From contig CM060199.1 in assembly GCA_030562195.1 (NCBI GenBank), forward strand, positions 9,878,338 to 9,942,337: a stretch of DNA of 64,000 bases, read 5' to 3'. Shown piece after piece: positions 1-12,600 of this stretch. Numbering within the stretch: position 1 is the stretch's first letter; the number at the start of each line of letters is the position of its first letter. The notes below the pieces were generated by a model. That model was not told the DNA's origin, did not search any database, and saw only the letters and a program-made list of their open reading frames with translations. The translations under genes were made by a program, and so were the position numbers. The stretch is from Nipponacmea schrenckii (taxonomy: Eukaryota; Mollusca; Gastropoda; Lottiidae).

Positions 1-353
1 ACATATAGTCCAGATTGAATTTTAGTATTTGATTCATAAAATTTTTAATTATTTGATCTAAAGTAAACCCTTTGTATTGTTGATTAGTGTTAAACTGTAA
101 TGTTGAGCTATATTTATAAGATATCACTTGTATTCTTTAGTACTATGTTCAGATAATTGAATAACAATTCAATAAAATTCTGCATACTCTTACTACCCCT
201 TCCCATACAAAACTAAGTGTAAAATAAGCACAGAATTGGGTTTATCTTCATATTTGACACTTTAAGAAGTGTATATATGGTTACAGTTAGTGTGTGCATA
301 CACTCACAACTTACACAAACAATCATGCAGAGAGTATCACTTCTCATTATTTT
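1..353. other. Flank left of the satellite, no gene seen
   Basis: AT-rich sequence without a usable open frame. The last 60 bases before the array contain scattered pieces that resemble it, such as a GTGTGCATACACTCACAACTT stretch (split here only by similarity), so the array edge is gradual. Confidence 0.5.
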
Positions 354-3300
354 TAGTTTACACGTCTTCTCGTTACATACTAATACACCTGTATTTGTGT
401 AAGTGTGTCCAGTTTAAAATGTAAAAGGTATCATAAAGCAAACTGTATTATAGTTAACAGGTCTTCTCTTTAGCCTACATACTAATACACCTGTATTTGT
501 GTAAGTGTGTCCAGTATAAAATATACACAGTATCACAAAGCAAACTGTATTATAGTTTACAGGTCTTCTCATTAGCCTACATACTAATACACCTGTATTT
601 GTGTAAGTGTGTCCAGTTTAAAATGTAAAAGGTATCATTAAGCAAACTGTATTATAGTTTACAGGTCTTCTCATTAGCCTACATACTAATACACCTGTAT
701 TTGTGTAAGTGTGTCCAGTATAAAATATACACAGTATCACAAAGCAAACTGTATTGTAGCTTACAGTTCTTCTCAATAGCCTACATACTAATACATCTGT
801 ATTTGTGTAAGTGTGTCCAGTATAAAATGTAAAAGGTATCATAAAGCAAACTGTATTATAGTTTACAGGTCTTCTCATTAGCCTACATACTAATACACCT
901 GTATTTGTGTAAGTGTGTCCAGTTTAAAATGTAAACGGTATCACAAAGCAAACTGTATTGTAGCTTACAGTTCTTCTCATTAGCCTACATACTAATACAC
1001 ATGTATTTGGGTAAGTGTGTCCAGTTTAAAATGTAAAAGGTATCATAAAGCAAACTGTATTGTAGCTTACAGTTCTTCTCATTAGCCTACATACTAATAC
1101 ACCTGTATTTGTGTAAGTGTGTCCAGTTTAAAATGTAAAAGGTATCATAAAGCAAACTGTATTATAGTTTACAGGTCTTCTCATTAGCCTACATACTAAT
1201 ACACCTGTATTTGTGTAAGTGTGTCCAGTTTAAAATGTAAAAGGTATCATTAAGCAAACTGTATTATAGTTTACAGTCTTCTCATTAGCCTACATACTAA
1301 TACACCTGTATTTGTGTAAGTGTGTCCAGTATAAAATATACACAGGTATCATTAAGCAAACTGTATTATAGTTTACAGTCTTCTCATTAGCCTACATACT
1401 AATACACCTGTATTTGTGTAAGTGTGTCTCAGTTTAAAATATAACAGGTATCATCATAAGCAAACTGTATTATAGTTTACATGTCTTCTCATTAGCCTAC
1501 ATACTAATACACCTGTATTTGTGTAAGTGTGTCCAGTTTAAAATGTAAACGGTATCACAAAGCAAACTGTATTGTAGCTTACAGTTCTTCTCATTAGCCT
1601 ACATACTAATACACCTGTATTTGTGTAAGTGTGTCCAGTTTAAAATGTAAAAGGTATCATAAAGCAAACTGTATTGTAGCTTACAGTTCTTCTCATTAGC
1701 CTACATACTAATACACCTGTATTTGTGTAAGTGTGTCCAGTTTAAAATGTAAAGGTATCATAAAGCAAACTGTATTATAGTTTACAGGTCTTCTCATTAG
1801 CCTACATACTAATACACCTGTATTTGTGTAAGTGTGTCCAGTTTAAAATGTAAACGGTATCATAAAGCAAACTGTATTGTAGCTTACAGTTCTTCTCATT
1901 AGCCTACATACTAATACACATGTATTTGTGTAAGTGTGTCCAGTTTAAAATGTAAAAGGTATCATCAAAGCAAACTGTATTTATAGTTTACAGGTCTTCT
2001 CATTAGCCTACATACTAATACACCTGTATTTGTGTAAGTGTGTCCAGTTTAAATATACATGTCTTCTCATTAGTTTTAAACGGGTAATTTTACAAAAACA
2101 AACTGTATTTATAGTTTACAGGTCTTCTCATCAGCCTACATACTAATACACCTGTTTTTGTGTAAGTGTGTCCAGTATAAAAAATACACAGGGATCACAA
2201 ATTTTTAGAATACAGTTCTTCTCATTAGCCTACATACTAATACACCTGTATTTGTGTAAGTGTGTCCAGTTTAAATATACATGTCTTCTCATTAGCCTGA
2301 ATACTAATACACCTGTATTTGTGTAAGTGTGTCCAGTTTAAAATGTAAACGGTATCACAAAGCAAACTGTATTATAGTTTACAGGTCTTCTCATTAGCCT
2401 ACATACTAATACACCTGTATTTGTGTAAGTGTGTCCAGTTAAAATGTAAAAGGTATCATAAGCAAACTGATTATAGTTTACAGGTCTTCTCATTAGCCTG
2501 AATACTAATACACCTGTATTTGTGTAAGTGTGTCCAGTTTAAAATGTAAAAGGTATCATTAAGCAAACTGTATTTATAGTTTACAGGTCTTCTCATTAGC
2601 CTACATACTAATACACCTGTATTTGTGTAAGTGTGTCCAGTTAAATTAAAAGTATTACAAGCAAACTGATATAGTTTACACGTCTTCTCATTAGCCTACA
2701 TACTAATACACATGTATTTGTGTAAGTGTGTCCAGTATAAAATGTAAAAGGTATCATAAAGCAAACTGTATTATAGTTTACAGGTCTTCTCATTAGCCTA
2801 CATACTAATACACCTGTATTTGTGTAAGTGTGTCCAGTTTAAAATGTAAACGGTATCATTAAGCAAACTGTATTTATAGTTTACAGGTCTTCTCATTAGC
2901 CTGGATACTAATACACCTGTATTTGTATAAGTGTGTCAAACTGTATTTATAGTTTACACGTCTTCTCATTAGCCTACATACTAATACACATGTATTTGTG
3001 TAAGTGTGTCCAGTTTAAAATGTAAAAGGTATCATAAAGCAAACTGTATTATAGTTTACAGGTCTTCTCATTAGCCTACATACTAATACACATGTATTTG
3101 TGTAAGTGTGTCCAGTATGAAATGTAAACGGTATCACAAAGCAAACTGTATTAAAGTTTACAGGTCTTCTCATTAGCCTACATACTAGTACACCTGTATT
3201 TGTGTAAGTGTGTCTAGTTTAAAATGTAAACGGTATCACAAATCAAACTGCATTATAGTTTACAGGTCTTCTCATTAGCCTGAATACTAATACACCTGTA

Positions 3301-3507
3301 TTTGTGTAAGTGTGTCCAGTATAAAATGTAAAAGGTATCATAAAGCAAACTGTAATATATTTTACACATCTTCTCATTAGCCTACATACTAATACACCTG
3401 TATTTGTGTAAGTGTGTCCAGTTTTAAATGTAAAAGGTATCATTAAGGAAACTGTATTTATAGTTTACACGTCTTCTCATTAGCCTACATACAAATACAC
3501 CTGTATT
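354..3507. repeat. 102-bp satellite/minisatellite array, about 31 copies
   Basis: A head-to-tail repeat with a 102-bp period; for example, successive copies of the block ATTAGCCTACATACTAATAC start at 571 and 673. Most copies are highly similar, and the array becomes irregular with shortened units near 2050-2300, 2640-2680 and 2920-2950. Two variant states recur at three places in the unit: TTTAAAATGTAAA versus TATAAAATATACACA, GTATTATAGTTTACAGG versus GTATTGTAGCTTACAGT, and CATAAAG versus CACAAAG. They are mixed between units, as expected from unequal exchange or conversion. Because 102 is a multiple of three, short open frames run through it on the minus strand; these are repeat artefacts, not genes. 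Array ends are read by eye and may be off by a few bases. Confidence 0.95.
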
Positions 3508-5137
3508 AATTATAGGTTGATTTTGATCCACTCCCATTTTCAGTCGGAAGTTGTTCTCACAAATCCACTAAAACTAGGGACCGTATGCAGCTCTCTTACC
3601 GTGACTAAACTAGAAATGGGGCTTCTTACTTAAGCATGACTTTTGTAAAATTCAAGAAATGCATTAATAAAGTTCGACAAGTCTAGGTTTTGGTTAATTA
3701 CGAGCGTCGCGTACAGTCCTAAATGTTTTAGCTCATAAACATTTGCTTTAGTGCAATGGATGGGAGTTTAGATGACCGTTTGAAAAAAGAATGGTACAAA
3801 AAATGATGATAGCAATCCATCCCCCAATGCGTAACTGTACTAGGTTCAGGAATGTAGTTTGAGTTTGTGGTTCGATAACCATTTGCGTCTTGCTAAGCTC
3901 ACTGCTCGCAGTGTGAGCACCATGGTGACTCAATAATACAATCCTTTCCCAATTTTTAGTGCCCAAACGGGAGGGAACATTGTTATATTTTTGTTTTGTG
4001 CTTAAGGTTATATTGGCAATAGAGCTAAAGCTTTGGGGGGTGTGTTTGAAAATGTACGTGACTCAAAACATGGTATGATTCATATAATTGCACTTAAAGT
4101 ATCCTTCCTTATTACATATTTTACCGTTTAGTTTTATGGGTGTTAGTAACTTTTATGATCAGCTATCCAATCTGTTTTTGGTTTTGTCTGTCTGTTTGTT
4201 GTGCATGTTACCCAGCAATGAAACTACATGTATTAGGCTCACTAACGATTAAAAACGTCCTTGTGTTTATTTGTATTTCGGTTTCGTTTTCGAGGGTCGT
4301 AGTTAGCACTTTATTTATTACAAAGGCAGTTCTACTTTCAGTCCACATATGTTATTGCATGTCTATAATAGGCAGGAAATGATAGTCGCATATTCCAAAA
4401 ATCAAAACTTAAATAACAATCTTGTTCATAGCCAACTCAAAATAATCCGTAAAAATCATTATTTTTCTAATTTCAGAAAAGAAAAGAAAAATATCTAGCA
4501 GATCCAGCCGCTTTATCCCAACTTCTCAATAAAATATTTGTCCCACCCTAAGCCTGTACATCTTGGAGAATCAACTCAACCCTTCCCCGCAACCTATTTA
4601 TACGGGTTTATTAATGACAAATAGAGTTTTCAGGGAAAAATTCGATATATCAAAATATATATAGTATTTAACAACCCTATATAATATATATATATAATAT
4701 TAAAACTTCTGGTCAACATGGTCACATGTCAGTCATCATAAAATCACACGACCTCACTACAGGTCATGTGCATAAATTATCCTAACTCCTGTAGATGATG
4801 AAATTTATTTGTGACATGAGACTTGAAGAGCAAAGCAAACTTGTTGCACCTTAGAAATCTTGTAAAGCTCTCCTGTTCAAAGTCCATTTGATGACTATAC
4901 ACCCTCCTTGACTCATTTAGTCGCCTATTATAGTCTCTGAAACTAAATAAATATTCAAAAATAAATAAATTGAACATTCTTGTAACAAGCATCCATAAGG
5001 AAGAAAGTGAGCACATAAATTAAAGTGGGGGTGCAGCAAAAAAAAACGAAACTATGACTAAATTCTGTTTCATAATTAAATGTCAACAATATGTCAACCA
5101 AGTTATCAGTGAATTTTCGTTTTCCAATAAATGTTTC
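3508..5137. other. Intergenic, no gene recognised
   Basis: AT-rich DNA with a TA-rich microsatellite-like patch near 4670-4700. Short open frames on either strand (for example 4140-4382 and 4777-5016) have biased, hydrophobic or random-looking translations, no splice context and no recognisable motif. Confidence 0.5.
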
Positions 5138-5488
5138 AAGGGGCAGTGTGCAAAATCGTCATTATAAATATCAAGTACGTAAAATTTACCTGAAAATATT
5201 TCTAGAATATGCTATTTACACCAATGTATATACTAGATCAAACTGATTTTGTTTTAAAAGGTTAACTAAAAACACAATGTACTAATTGTTAATATAGTGG
5301 TTTCACCTTTATAATGCCCTCAAGTTCAGACCTTCAGAATAAGTATGAGACTTATTTTTCTACCATAATAACGCATTTATTTCCTACGATTCGGCTTTAA
5401 AAAAAATATATAGTTGGATTTGTATTTTAAGTTAAAACTAGAATATGTGCAGGCACATATTTCACTAGATTTTGATGAAAATTTTTCA
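5138..5488 (+). repeat. Dispersed repeat family 1, copy 1
   Basis: This block is clearly similar, in the same orientation, to 9030-9415. Shared landmarks in order are an (A)AGGGG start, a TGTGCAAAAT / TATGCAAAAT block, TACCTGAA(A/G)AT(A/G)TTTCTA(G/A)AATATGC, CAAACTGATT / TAAACTGATT, GTTTTAAAAG, TACTAATTGTTAAT and a CACATATTTCACTA / CACATTTCACTATATTTT end. Identity is roughly 70-80 percent by eye in the first 150 bases and lower after that. No protein or terminal repeat was identified, so it is an unclassified, probably non-autonomous repeat. Confidence 0.7.
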
Positions 5489-6432
5489 AAAAATTGTAAA
5501 ATTTGAAAAAAACAATTGATCTACAAACAAAACAAACCTAAAACCTTTAAGAATGCTTTTGTAATGGTTTATTTAAAAACTTGTAAATTAGTAATATTTC
5601 AAACTATCCATACGACTATGTGTGTTTCATGTAAATCACGTTTACGTACACATGCTATTAACTTTAATTACAATAGAGAGCTTTCCGTGGTGCATCTAAC
5701 TTTCAGGACACTTCTCCCCCTCTTTCAAAAATACATAAGAAATAAATATCCTAAAGAAAATCTCTATCTCACCCCACCCTCTTCCTAGAAGAAACACTGT
5801 CTCTGATAGGCCTAGGGTTTAAACAGAAGAATGGTTTAGTACATATAGGATTCGGGGTCATTTTGTATTGGTTACGTAGGTGGTAAATTTGATCAATAAT
5901 AAAGTGCAGTATGCCTACCAAATATAAAACATTTTCCACAAATATTCATAAATATCCTGCTATAACGACGTCACAGGCTAAATAAAGATAAGGATATAGA
6001 AGCTTGTCACGCAAATATATTATTATTAATCATTTTCAACCATTCTGTTACTAATGCTGGAAATCCTTAATTGTTTGTTGCCAAAAATAGATGAGAGTAT
6101 CATTTTTGTCTTTTCTCTGGCTAAATTGTGCAAAAATACTTAAATTCTCTAACCTTGTGTAAATAGTTTTCATGTGTGCGTCGAGGATTCAAACTAACAT
6201 GTTTTGAATGTTTTGTTGAAATGGTATAGCCATTTCCAGGAAGTTACTGAAAATCGTCGTGAGCTACGTTCATGTTTAACCATACGTAGTTGGTGTTATA
6301 GCATGTGTAGGATTTTAGTAATAATTACCAGTCTGATATTTAAATTGGATAAATTTGCACTTTAGAATGATTGACCGCCTCAAATGTCTTCATAACCTTC
6401 CGATAGCAATCCGTCAAACCTGTCATACCAGG
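5489..6432. other. Intergenic upstream of the ChaC gene
   Basis: No exon is supported. An open frame at 5516-5788 starts inside the tail of the dispersed repeat, lacks any family motif and is rejected. The distal promoter of the ChaC gene may reach into the right end. Confidence 0.45.
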
Positions 6433-6459
6433 TGATGCAAGTCGTACCGCTGATGCAAT
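6433..6459 (+). promoter_or_regulatory. Two tandem C/EBP-ATF response elements (TGATGCAA)
   Basis: TGATGCAAG lies at 6433-6441 and TGATGCAAT at 6451-6459, same strand, 18 bases apart, about 110-130 bases upstream of the TATA-like box and about 240 bases before the ChaC start codon. TGATGNAAN is the established ATF4-C/EBP composite site of amino-acid and ER stress genes, and vertebrate CHAC1 is a known ATF4 target. The sequence match is direct; function is inferred. One further TGATGCAAT occurs far away at 57557, so a single copy alone would not be convincing. Confidence 0.6.
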
Positions 6460-6495
6460 CCACTACACTAACAAGTATTGAATGGAATCGATCAG

Positions 6496-6576
6496 CCAAT
6501 CAAATAACTTGGTGGTTTTTCATTGGATAATTAGTAAGGTCACATGGGTTCACGTGAGAAATAGTATATATATATG
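6496..6576 (+). promoter_or_regulatory. Core promoter of the ChaC gene: CCAAT, inverted CCAAT, E-box, TATA-like
   Basis: CCAAT at 6496-6500, ATTGG at 6522-6526, CACGTG at 6551-6556 and TATATATATATG at 6565-6576 occur in the usual order ahead of the gene. A TATA box here predicts transcription start near 6595-6605, giving a 5' leader of about 90-100 bases. Spacing and order are seen; the start site is inferred. Confidence 0.55.
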
Positions 6577-6694
6577 TAAATAAACAGGATCAAAACAATT
6601 AACAAGCTGTCAGTTGGCGATATACGAGGATCCTCTGAGGAAAACGCATATTTACTAGAGAGACTGTAGCTAACTTACTAAAAACTTTTGTAAA

Positions 6695-8751
6695 ATGGAT
6701 ACCGATACTTTAAAGCAATTGGTACTCAACGCTTCTCATGTTAATGTGTTTGGATACGGTTCCTTATTATGGAAAACAGACTTCAAATACGACTCAAAAC
6801 AAGTTGGGTTTATTGATAATTATGTACGAAGATTTGATTTGGGAAATTCAACCCACAGAGGAACAAAGGAAATAGTAAGTGTGAACTTAACTTGTTTGGA
6901 CCAGTTTTCAAAGTGCTGATATGTGCTGAAAATGATAGTATAATCAAGATTCTAAACTTTTAACAAAGATTCAACTACCATCGGGCCTGATTAAACCATG
7001 TCCAAGGGTTGGATCCCTAAGGGGAACCCCACCGCAGAAGAAATATGAATAGGCATTGAATATATAACAGAGGCTCTTAGATAGCAGGAGAGCATATGTC
7101 GAGAATAAAACTTCCCGGGAAAGGAGCCCCAACTTACTTAAATCCATTTAACTCGTTCTACCATTGGCCTCTGATCCAATAGTTTAAAATGAAACAAGTG
7201 GTAGAGTAGCTAAATGGAAGTGGGATAATTGCCATTTGTAACGGTCTATGAATAATTTATTAAGGTAACATACGGTTTGATATGATTATCTTATTTTTAA
7301 TCCGCTCCATTAATAACTAACCATTATAGATATTGTGATTTCTAATAGTATATTTTATGGGAACATCTACTTATATCTGTATAAGGTCTATATCATGTGA
7401 ATATGTTTTTATTGCAGCCTGGGCGAGTTGCTCATATAGAAGAATGTCAAGGGGTAAGTCTATTTTAAGTATTTCAAAACAACATTAAAGATAAAAAGCT
7501 GTCAAATATTTACTCAAACCTTTGTTTCATCATCGATACCATACATTGCATTGCATCAGCCACGTGCTATTCTATTTATAGTATCTAAAGGTCAAGGTCA
7601 TGTTTACTACCAGTGTTAGAGTCAGTTTGCGAGAGCATACGATGTAATAGGTGTTTGGCGTGGAATTACTGTGGCCTTAACCGAATTCCTCGATATATGG
7701 CACAAAAAACTATATTTGTGGTGGAATATATTCTAATTTCCGTTCTTCGGACATGCAAAAAGTTGTAAGACCTACAAAATTTTGAATAATATGTGATAGG
7801 TCTAATAATATTATCAATTCGTATTTAACATACTGTCCATTTTTGTCCATATTTGATTACCAATTTGGATAACTATATTTTAAGGAAATGATTTTTGGTT
7901 TTCATTTATTTGGAAAAAATCCTTCCCCGTTTAAAAATGGAAATGATTTTGACTCACCAAACTGTGGCAAATCTGTCTACTTCAGGATTCTGACAAAGGC
8001 CTATTACCTTTTTTATTCAATAAGTAGGTTAATGACAAAGTGTCATTCTGATTTCTGGGTTAAGGCCGTGTTTGTAAACAATAACTTATTAAGTCAAAAT
8101 ACGTTGTTACAGGTATATGACCTATTGGTTTAATAATTTAATTACAACCAGAAAAAAATAAGGCAAATCTTTATTGAACTTACTAGAATTAAGTTAGGCA
8201 GCTTAAATCTTTTGAAACGTAAGATATTTTTTAATTCCGTAGCACCAGTAGACCAAGCTAATCCGGTGACTTAATTGGTACTAACTTATATCTTACAGAG
8301 CAAAGCATGGGGAGTTGCGTTTCAAATTTCTGGAAAAGCTGAAATTATTAAAGCTTTAGATTACCTGAACACCCGAGAGTGTGAATTGGGAGGGTACACA
8401 ACCTTAGTGACAGATTTTCACCCAAGAGAACAACCCGACCAAACGATCCCCGTCCTTTGCTACACAGCTACTCAGAATAATGAATTCTATCTTGGACCAG
8501 CAAGTTACAGAGAAATGGCGAAACAGGTTGTGTCTGCTCATGGAAAGGCGGGAACAAATGTTGAATACGTCACAAAAATTGCGGACTACGTCAAAAAGTA
8601 CATTCCAGAAGATCGGGATGAACATTTGTTTGCATTAGACTCCGAAATCAGATTGTTAATGAAACAAAAACAATTATCGGTGAATAATAAGTCGGTAGAA
8701 GACAATGAACTTCATATTCAGACTCCAATGGAGACTGTTCAAGCTTCATGA
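6695..8751 (+). CDS. ChaC-family glutathione-specific gamma-glutamylcyclotransferase, three exons, complete
   Basis: Exons 6695-6874, 7418-7453 and 8299-8751, all joined in phase 0 at GTAAGT donors and (T)GCAG / TTACAG acceptors, encode 222 aa. The enzyme splits reduced glutathione into 5-oxoproline and Cys-Gly in the cytosol. Visible family features are FGYGSLLW at 19-26 (the nucleotide-like YGSL loop), VGFI and YVRRF at 37-47, HRG at 54-56, PGRVAHIEEC at 61-70, WGVAF at 76-80, YLNTRE at 94-99 with the conserved catalytic Glu at E99, LGGY, a YLGP segment and the DEHLFALD helix near the C terminus. Length equals human CHAC1. The LNTREC-LGGY part is closer to CHAC1 and the PEDRDEHLFAL part closer to CHAC2, so I do not assign a paralogue. 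Unusually, the normally conserved RRFWQG reads RRFDLG. The start codon is the first ATG after the predicted TATA box, with AAA before it and G after it. Confidence 0.93.
6875..7417 (+). other. ChaC intron 1
   Basis: A 543-base intron from GTAAGT to TATTGCAG. It carries a GC-richer stretch at about 6990-7140 unlike its surroundings, possibly an inserted repeat, but I find no second copy in the window. Confidence 0.85.
7454..8298 (+). other. ChaC intron 2
   Basis: An 845-base intron from GTAAGT to ATCTTACAG. An open frame at 7888-8133 inside it has no motif and no splice context and is not called. Confidence 0.85.
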
Positions 8752-9673
8752 AATATGACCGGAAGTGTGGTCGATATACGATGTAGGCTACTAACACAAT
8801 TTGCTTTTCGTTTTAGCAAGCATACACTGCTTTAGGTGGTGGACATGCAAGTCAACAACGTCGAATACAGACAAGGCAGCAGATCCAATGTCAAAATGTT
8901 GGAACCGACCTTTTGCAGGAGGCAAAACCTTTGGTAGGCCTACTGGAAAGAGATTAGAATCTCACGATTAGACTTACTTTTGACAATCAATCTGTCACGG
9001 GTTAAGATTATTGCTTTTGTAGTTGGTTTAAAGGGGTCGTATGCAAAATATTCATTATCTAAAACATCGTAAATTATGTACCTGAAGATGTTTCTAAAAT
9101 ATGCCATTTACATCCAAGTATCTACTTGATTAAACTGATTAAGTTTTAAAAGTGTAGGCTACTAATTGTTAATGACGCAGTTTGACCTTATAGTTTTAGT
9201 CTTAATGATGGCTTAAAATTGTCAAATCTTTAGAATGCATAGGCAACATATTTCTAAACAATTTCGCTTTTATTTAACATATATTTCTTTAACCTAACAA
9301 ATATCAATAACGTACTTAAAATATAAGAGTTTAAATCACCGATTGGATTGTTGTCGGCTAAAAGCTTCAGATTTGATTTGGGACACATTTCACTATATTT
9401 TGGTTTATTTTTTCGACCTACAATTACAGAATTGTCCTTAAGAAACCATCGCTCTACCGTTCTAAAATCAATACGAAGTATAGCATATCAAAACCAACCA
9501 GATAAATGTTCAAAAGAGGTATTCGAAAGATCGTCTTTGGCTTAAGAACCGATTTAAGATAGCCCACCACAAATTATGTCTTCCAAATATGTTCACTCGC
9601 GAAAGGGTAACATATAGATCTGAATGTATATAATGTAATTTATTTATTATCATGTTTCTGTTTAACGAATAAA
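8752..9673 (+). other. ChaC 3' region with candidate poly(A) signal
   Basis: The first AATAAA after the stop codon that is followed by a T/GT-rich tract is at 9668-9673, which would give a 3' UTR of about 0.9 kb containing the second dispersed-repeat copy. A shorter UTR using a variant signal is equally possible. Confidence 0.35.
9030..9415 (+). repeat. Dispersed repeat family 1, copy 2
   Basis: Same orientation and landmark order as 5138-5488. The left edge reads TTTAAAGGGG, so a TTAA insertion site is conceivable, but I could not find a matching right end. The open frame at 9348-9545 overlaps the repeat tail and is not a gene. Confidence 0.7.
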
Positions 9674-12600
9674 TTGTTGTTATTATTATGTTATTGAAGG
9701 CTTGAACTTTCTAATATTACATTCCCAAAATCACTAACGCATAGAAATAGTTCCAAAAATATTGAAAATTGAACAGTAGTCTCTTTTGTCGAAAATATGG
9801 TCTTGTTAGTATTTGTTAACCTAATAAAACACAGAAAGAAAGGCATAATACACCATTTACAATTAAAATACAGTGTACTATAAAAAAGAGCAGTACAATA
9901 AAAGGAAATCTAAACCACGTGGGTCTATAACCACCTGTTACGATGAAGAGTTTCCTCCCATTAACAGGTGGTTGTTGATAATGGCTGTCCTGATTGTAAA
10001 ACCATCATACGGTATACGTGTATTAGTAACTGGTCGGCCTCTTGCATGCGATGACAAAGTTTCGTGTTTGTGTTATAATACGGCAATGAGATATAAATTT
10101 TTATTGAATGGTGTCATTATACATTAGGAATGGAAATTTCCCAGAAAAGAAGATTTAAAAGTTAAAGACAAAGATGATAGACTAAAACATGGTTATACGA
10201 TCAATCCTCTATAATATTGTCACATTCTAGAAATGAAATGAAATGATTCGAGTTTTACGTCCTATTCTAGTCACGGAGAGTTACTTGCCTTTACTGCCAT
10301 GTGACATATCTCGAAAATTCAACTGGGATAAAATCAAGCACTTTCAGAATAGAGTAATTAATTAGAATAATCAAGTTCAGTGATTGACCAATCAGATGAC
10401 TCGAAAACTTATATCAGAATAAGTAAATATTCAAAGTATCAACCTCAAAATATAAAACACTTTCATTCCTTTTTATCGACACCAGATAATCTTAACAAAC
10501 ACAACTTCTATTGGACAATCCAAAAAGAATTACCATGACCCAGCTATTTTTCCACTATCTCTATATTTGTCAAAAGATATACGATGAATTCGACACTTTT
10601 AGGCCCTCATCCTTCTAGACTTAGCATGGCTTTGTGAAAATCGTCAAACTTTTTGTGGCGGCTTAGATCTACCTTTCAATTATAGGGACTGGGTGGATTA
10701 GAATGAACCCGTATATATAGAAGATAGGGAGATAGAATCTTCAGATATTAATCTTCATGTATAAAGATGTAAAGAAGGACTATTCATCATTTAAATCCCA
10801 ACTGTCCTCATGGATTAACTAGTTGACAAATTATTTTGTACGGGAACAGTGTCCACATGGTTGAATATATATTCATCACCAGTCTTGGATTTCGGATTTT
10901 GTTTGGATTCGTAAATGGAACTTTTACCAACAGTAAATTTGGCATATGTTTTTTACATAATCTTAGGCCTTTCACTGATAAACTTTTACATCTTATATAC
11001 TTTTATTGTTCTATATTCCCAGTAAAAATAATATGAAATTGAACGCGTGTTTCTGAACATTGATATAGTCAGAAGCTACGGGGTTGTCTTGACTATAATT
11101 ATATACTGTGATGTAAAGGAGATACTCCTGACATAATTATAATAAAATATGAAATAAGCCAGAACTGTAATAGTACTATAATAAATGTCAAACCAAGGGA
11201 CGTCAATGACATATTGTATTGTATAGGGTCACGGTTTTAACAGCGAGATATGGAGAGCTTTTTAAAAATATGATCTACAAAGGGATGAGTCCAGGTGCCC
11301 TATTTTGCCCTTTGTTATTTATTATGAGTGTCAATGAATGTGATGACTATGAACTATTCATAATAATTTTATTGTCCTATTCAATGGAGGTCGTTAATTT
11401 AAAATCTGTGCGGCTGTTTATTGAATTGTTACAGTTTTTAACCAGTGATTTAAATGGTCATTAATGTGACACTTTCAACTGGTCTCTTTTCAACGTGAAT
11501 TTGTCTTCGAATTAAAAGGACAATTTGTATATTGACTCAGTGTACTTGAGATACATGTCAATATCTCGAGATAATTAATGAGAAATAATTATTTGAGTTG
11601 CAGTATGTTAGAACAGTCTAAAAACAAATAATAGAAGAATTCAACAATCTGTAGTGCAGTGTAATAGATGGATCAATCATTCAAATTAGGACTCTTGTAT
11701 GTCTTGCTGTACCAAATGCCATTCAAATACTATTTGTGTCTATTTTAATTTAATTTGTAGTTATCAAATCACAATTATAGCATAAATCTATTTGATAAAA
11801 AAAATGGATATAAAAGAAACGATGCTGATGGATTATTTTCGATAACGAAACGTGTATCATTTCCATTTTGCCTATATGTGTCCGATTCCGGTAGTAACTG
11901 GTAGATAAACTGTCTTTGAAGGAAATCATCCATACTAAGTCTTAACATACCATTAAAATATTTAATAATAATTATCATAATTTTGTAAACCTACTATTTA
12001 ACTTGAATATTTTTTCACGTATACTCTAATCAAAGAGCAAAGTCAATCATTTCCGGGGTACAATAGTGTCCCTAAACGGTCACTCACTGATCGATGTCAG
12101 ACTAAACGAAACAAGATATAAGCTTTCATCTGGGTTAATTAACCACAATTAGTGAGGTAAATGAAGCCCAAAGCTATTGGTTTGAAAATGTAATATTCAT
12201 GTAAATGGTTTAATTGGAAGATGTATTAATGACATTGGTAAATACTCGTGCCGACTAATTCAGACAAATTAGAAAATCTATAATAGACGAGGTCTTTTTT
12301 AGACTGTCTTAAAAACACATTGACATTTCATGTTTTGTAAGTATCATTCGTCATAATATTAATTAGCTTTCTTTTGTTTAAGGCTATTTTGGAATTTACA
12401 GGTAGCATCATGACATGAAGTACAAAGCACAGTTATGTGACTGCCATCCAAATCAACATTAGCGGATCATCAAGTTGTGGTGAGCCTTCTACCAGCCTCC
12501 ACGACAACCATCAACTAATCAACTAACTAATCAGTGAATTGAGGGGGAGGGGCGTTAGCGTGTCATTTACCCAATTTCTAGTCTGTGAAATCAATTAACA

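Noticed and set aside
618..3443. Minus-strand open frames of 66-86 codons in the 102-bp array
   Set aside because: They exist because the unit length is a multiple of three; translations are pure repeat and no gene context is present.
9030..9415. Third TTAA-type MITE
   Set aside because: The left edge reads TTTAAAGGGG, but no matching inverted right terminus was found in either copy, so it stays an unclassified repeat.
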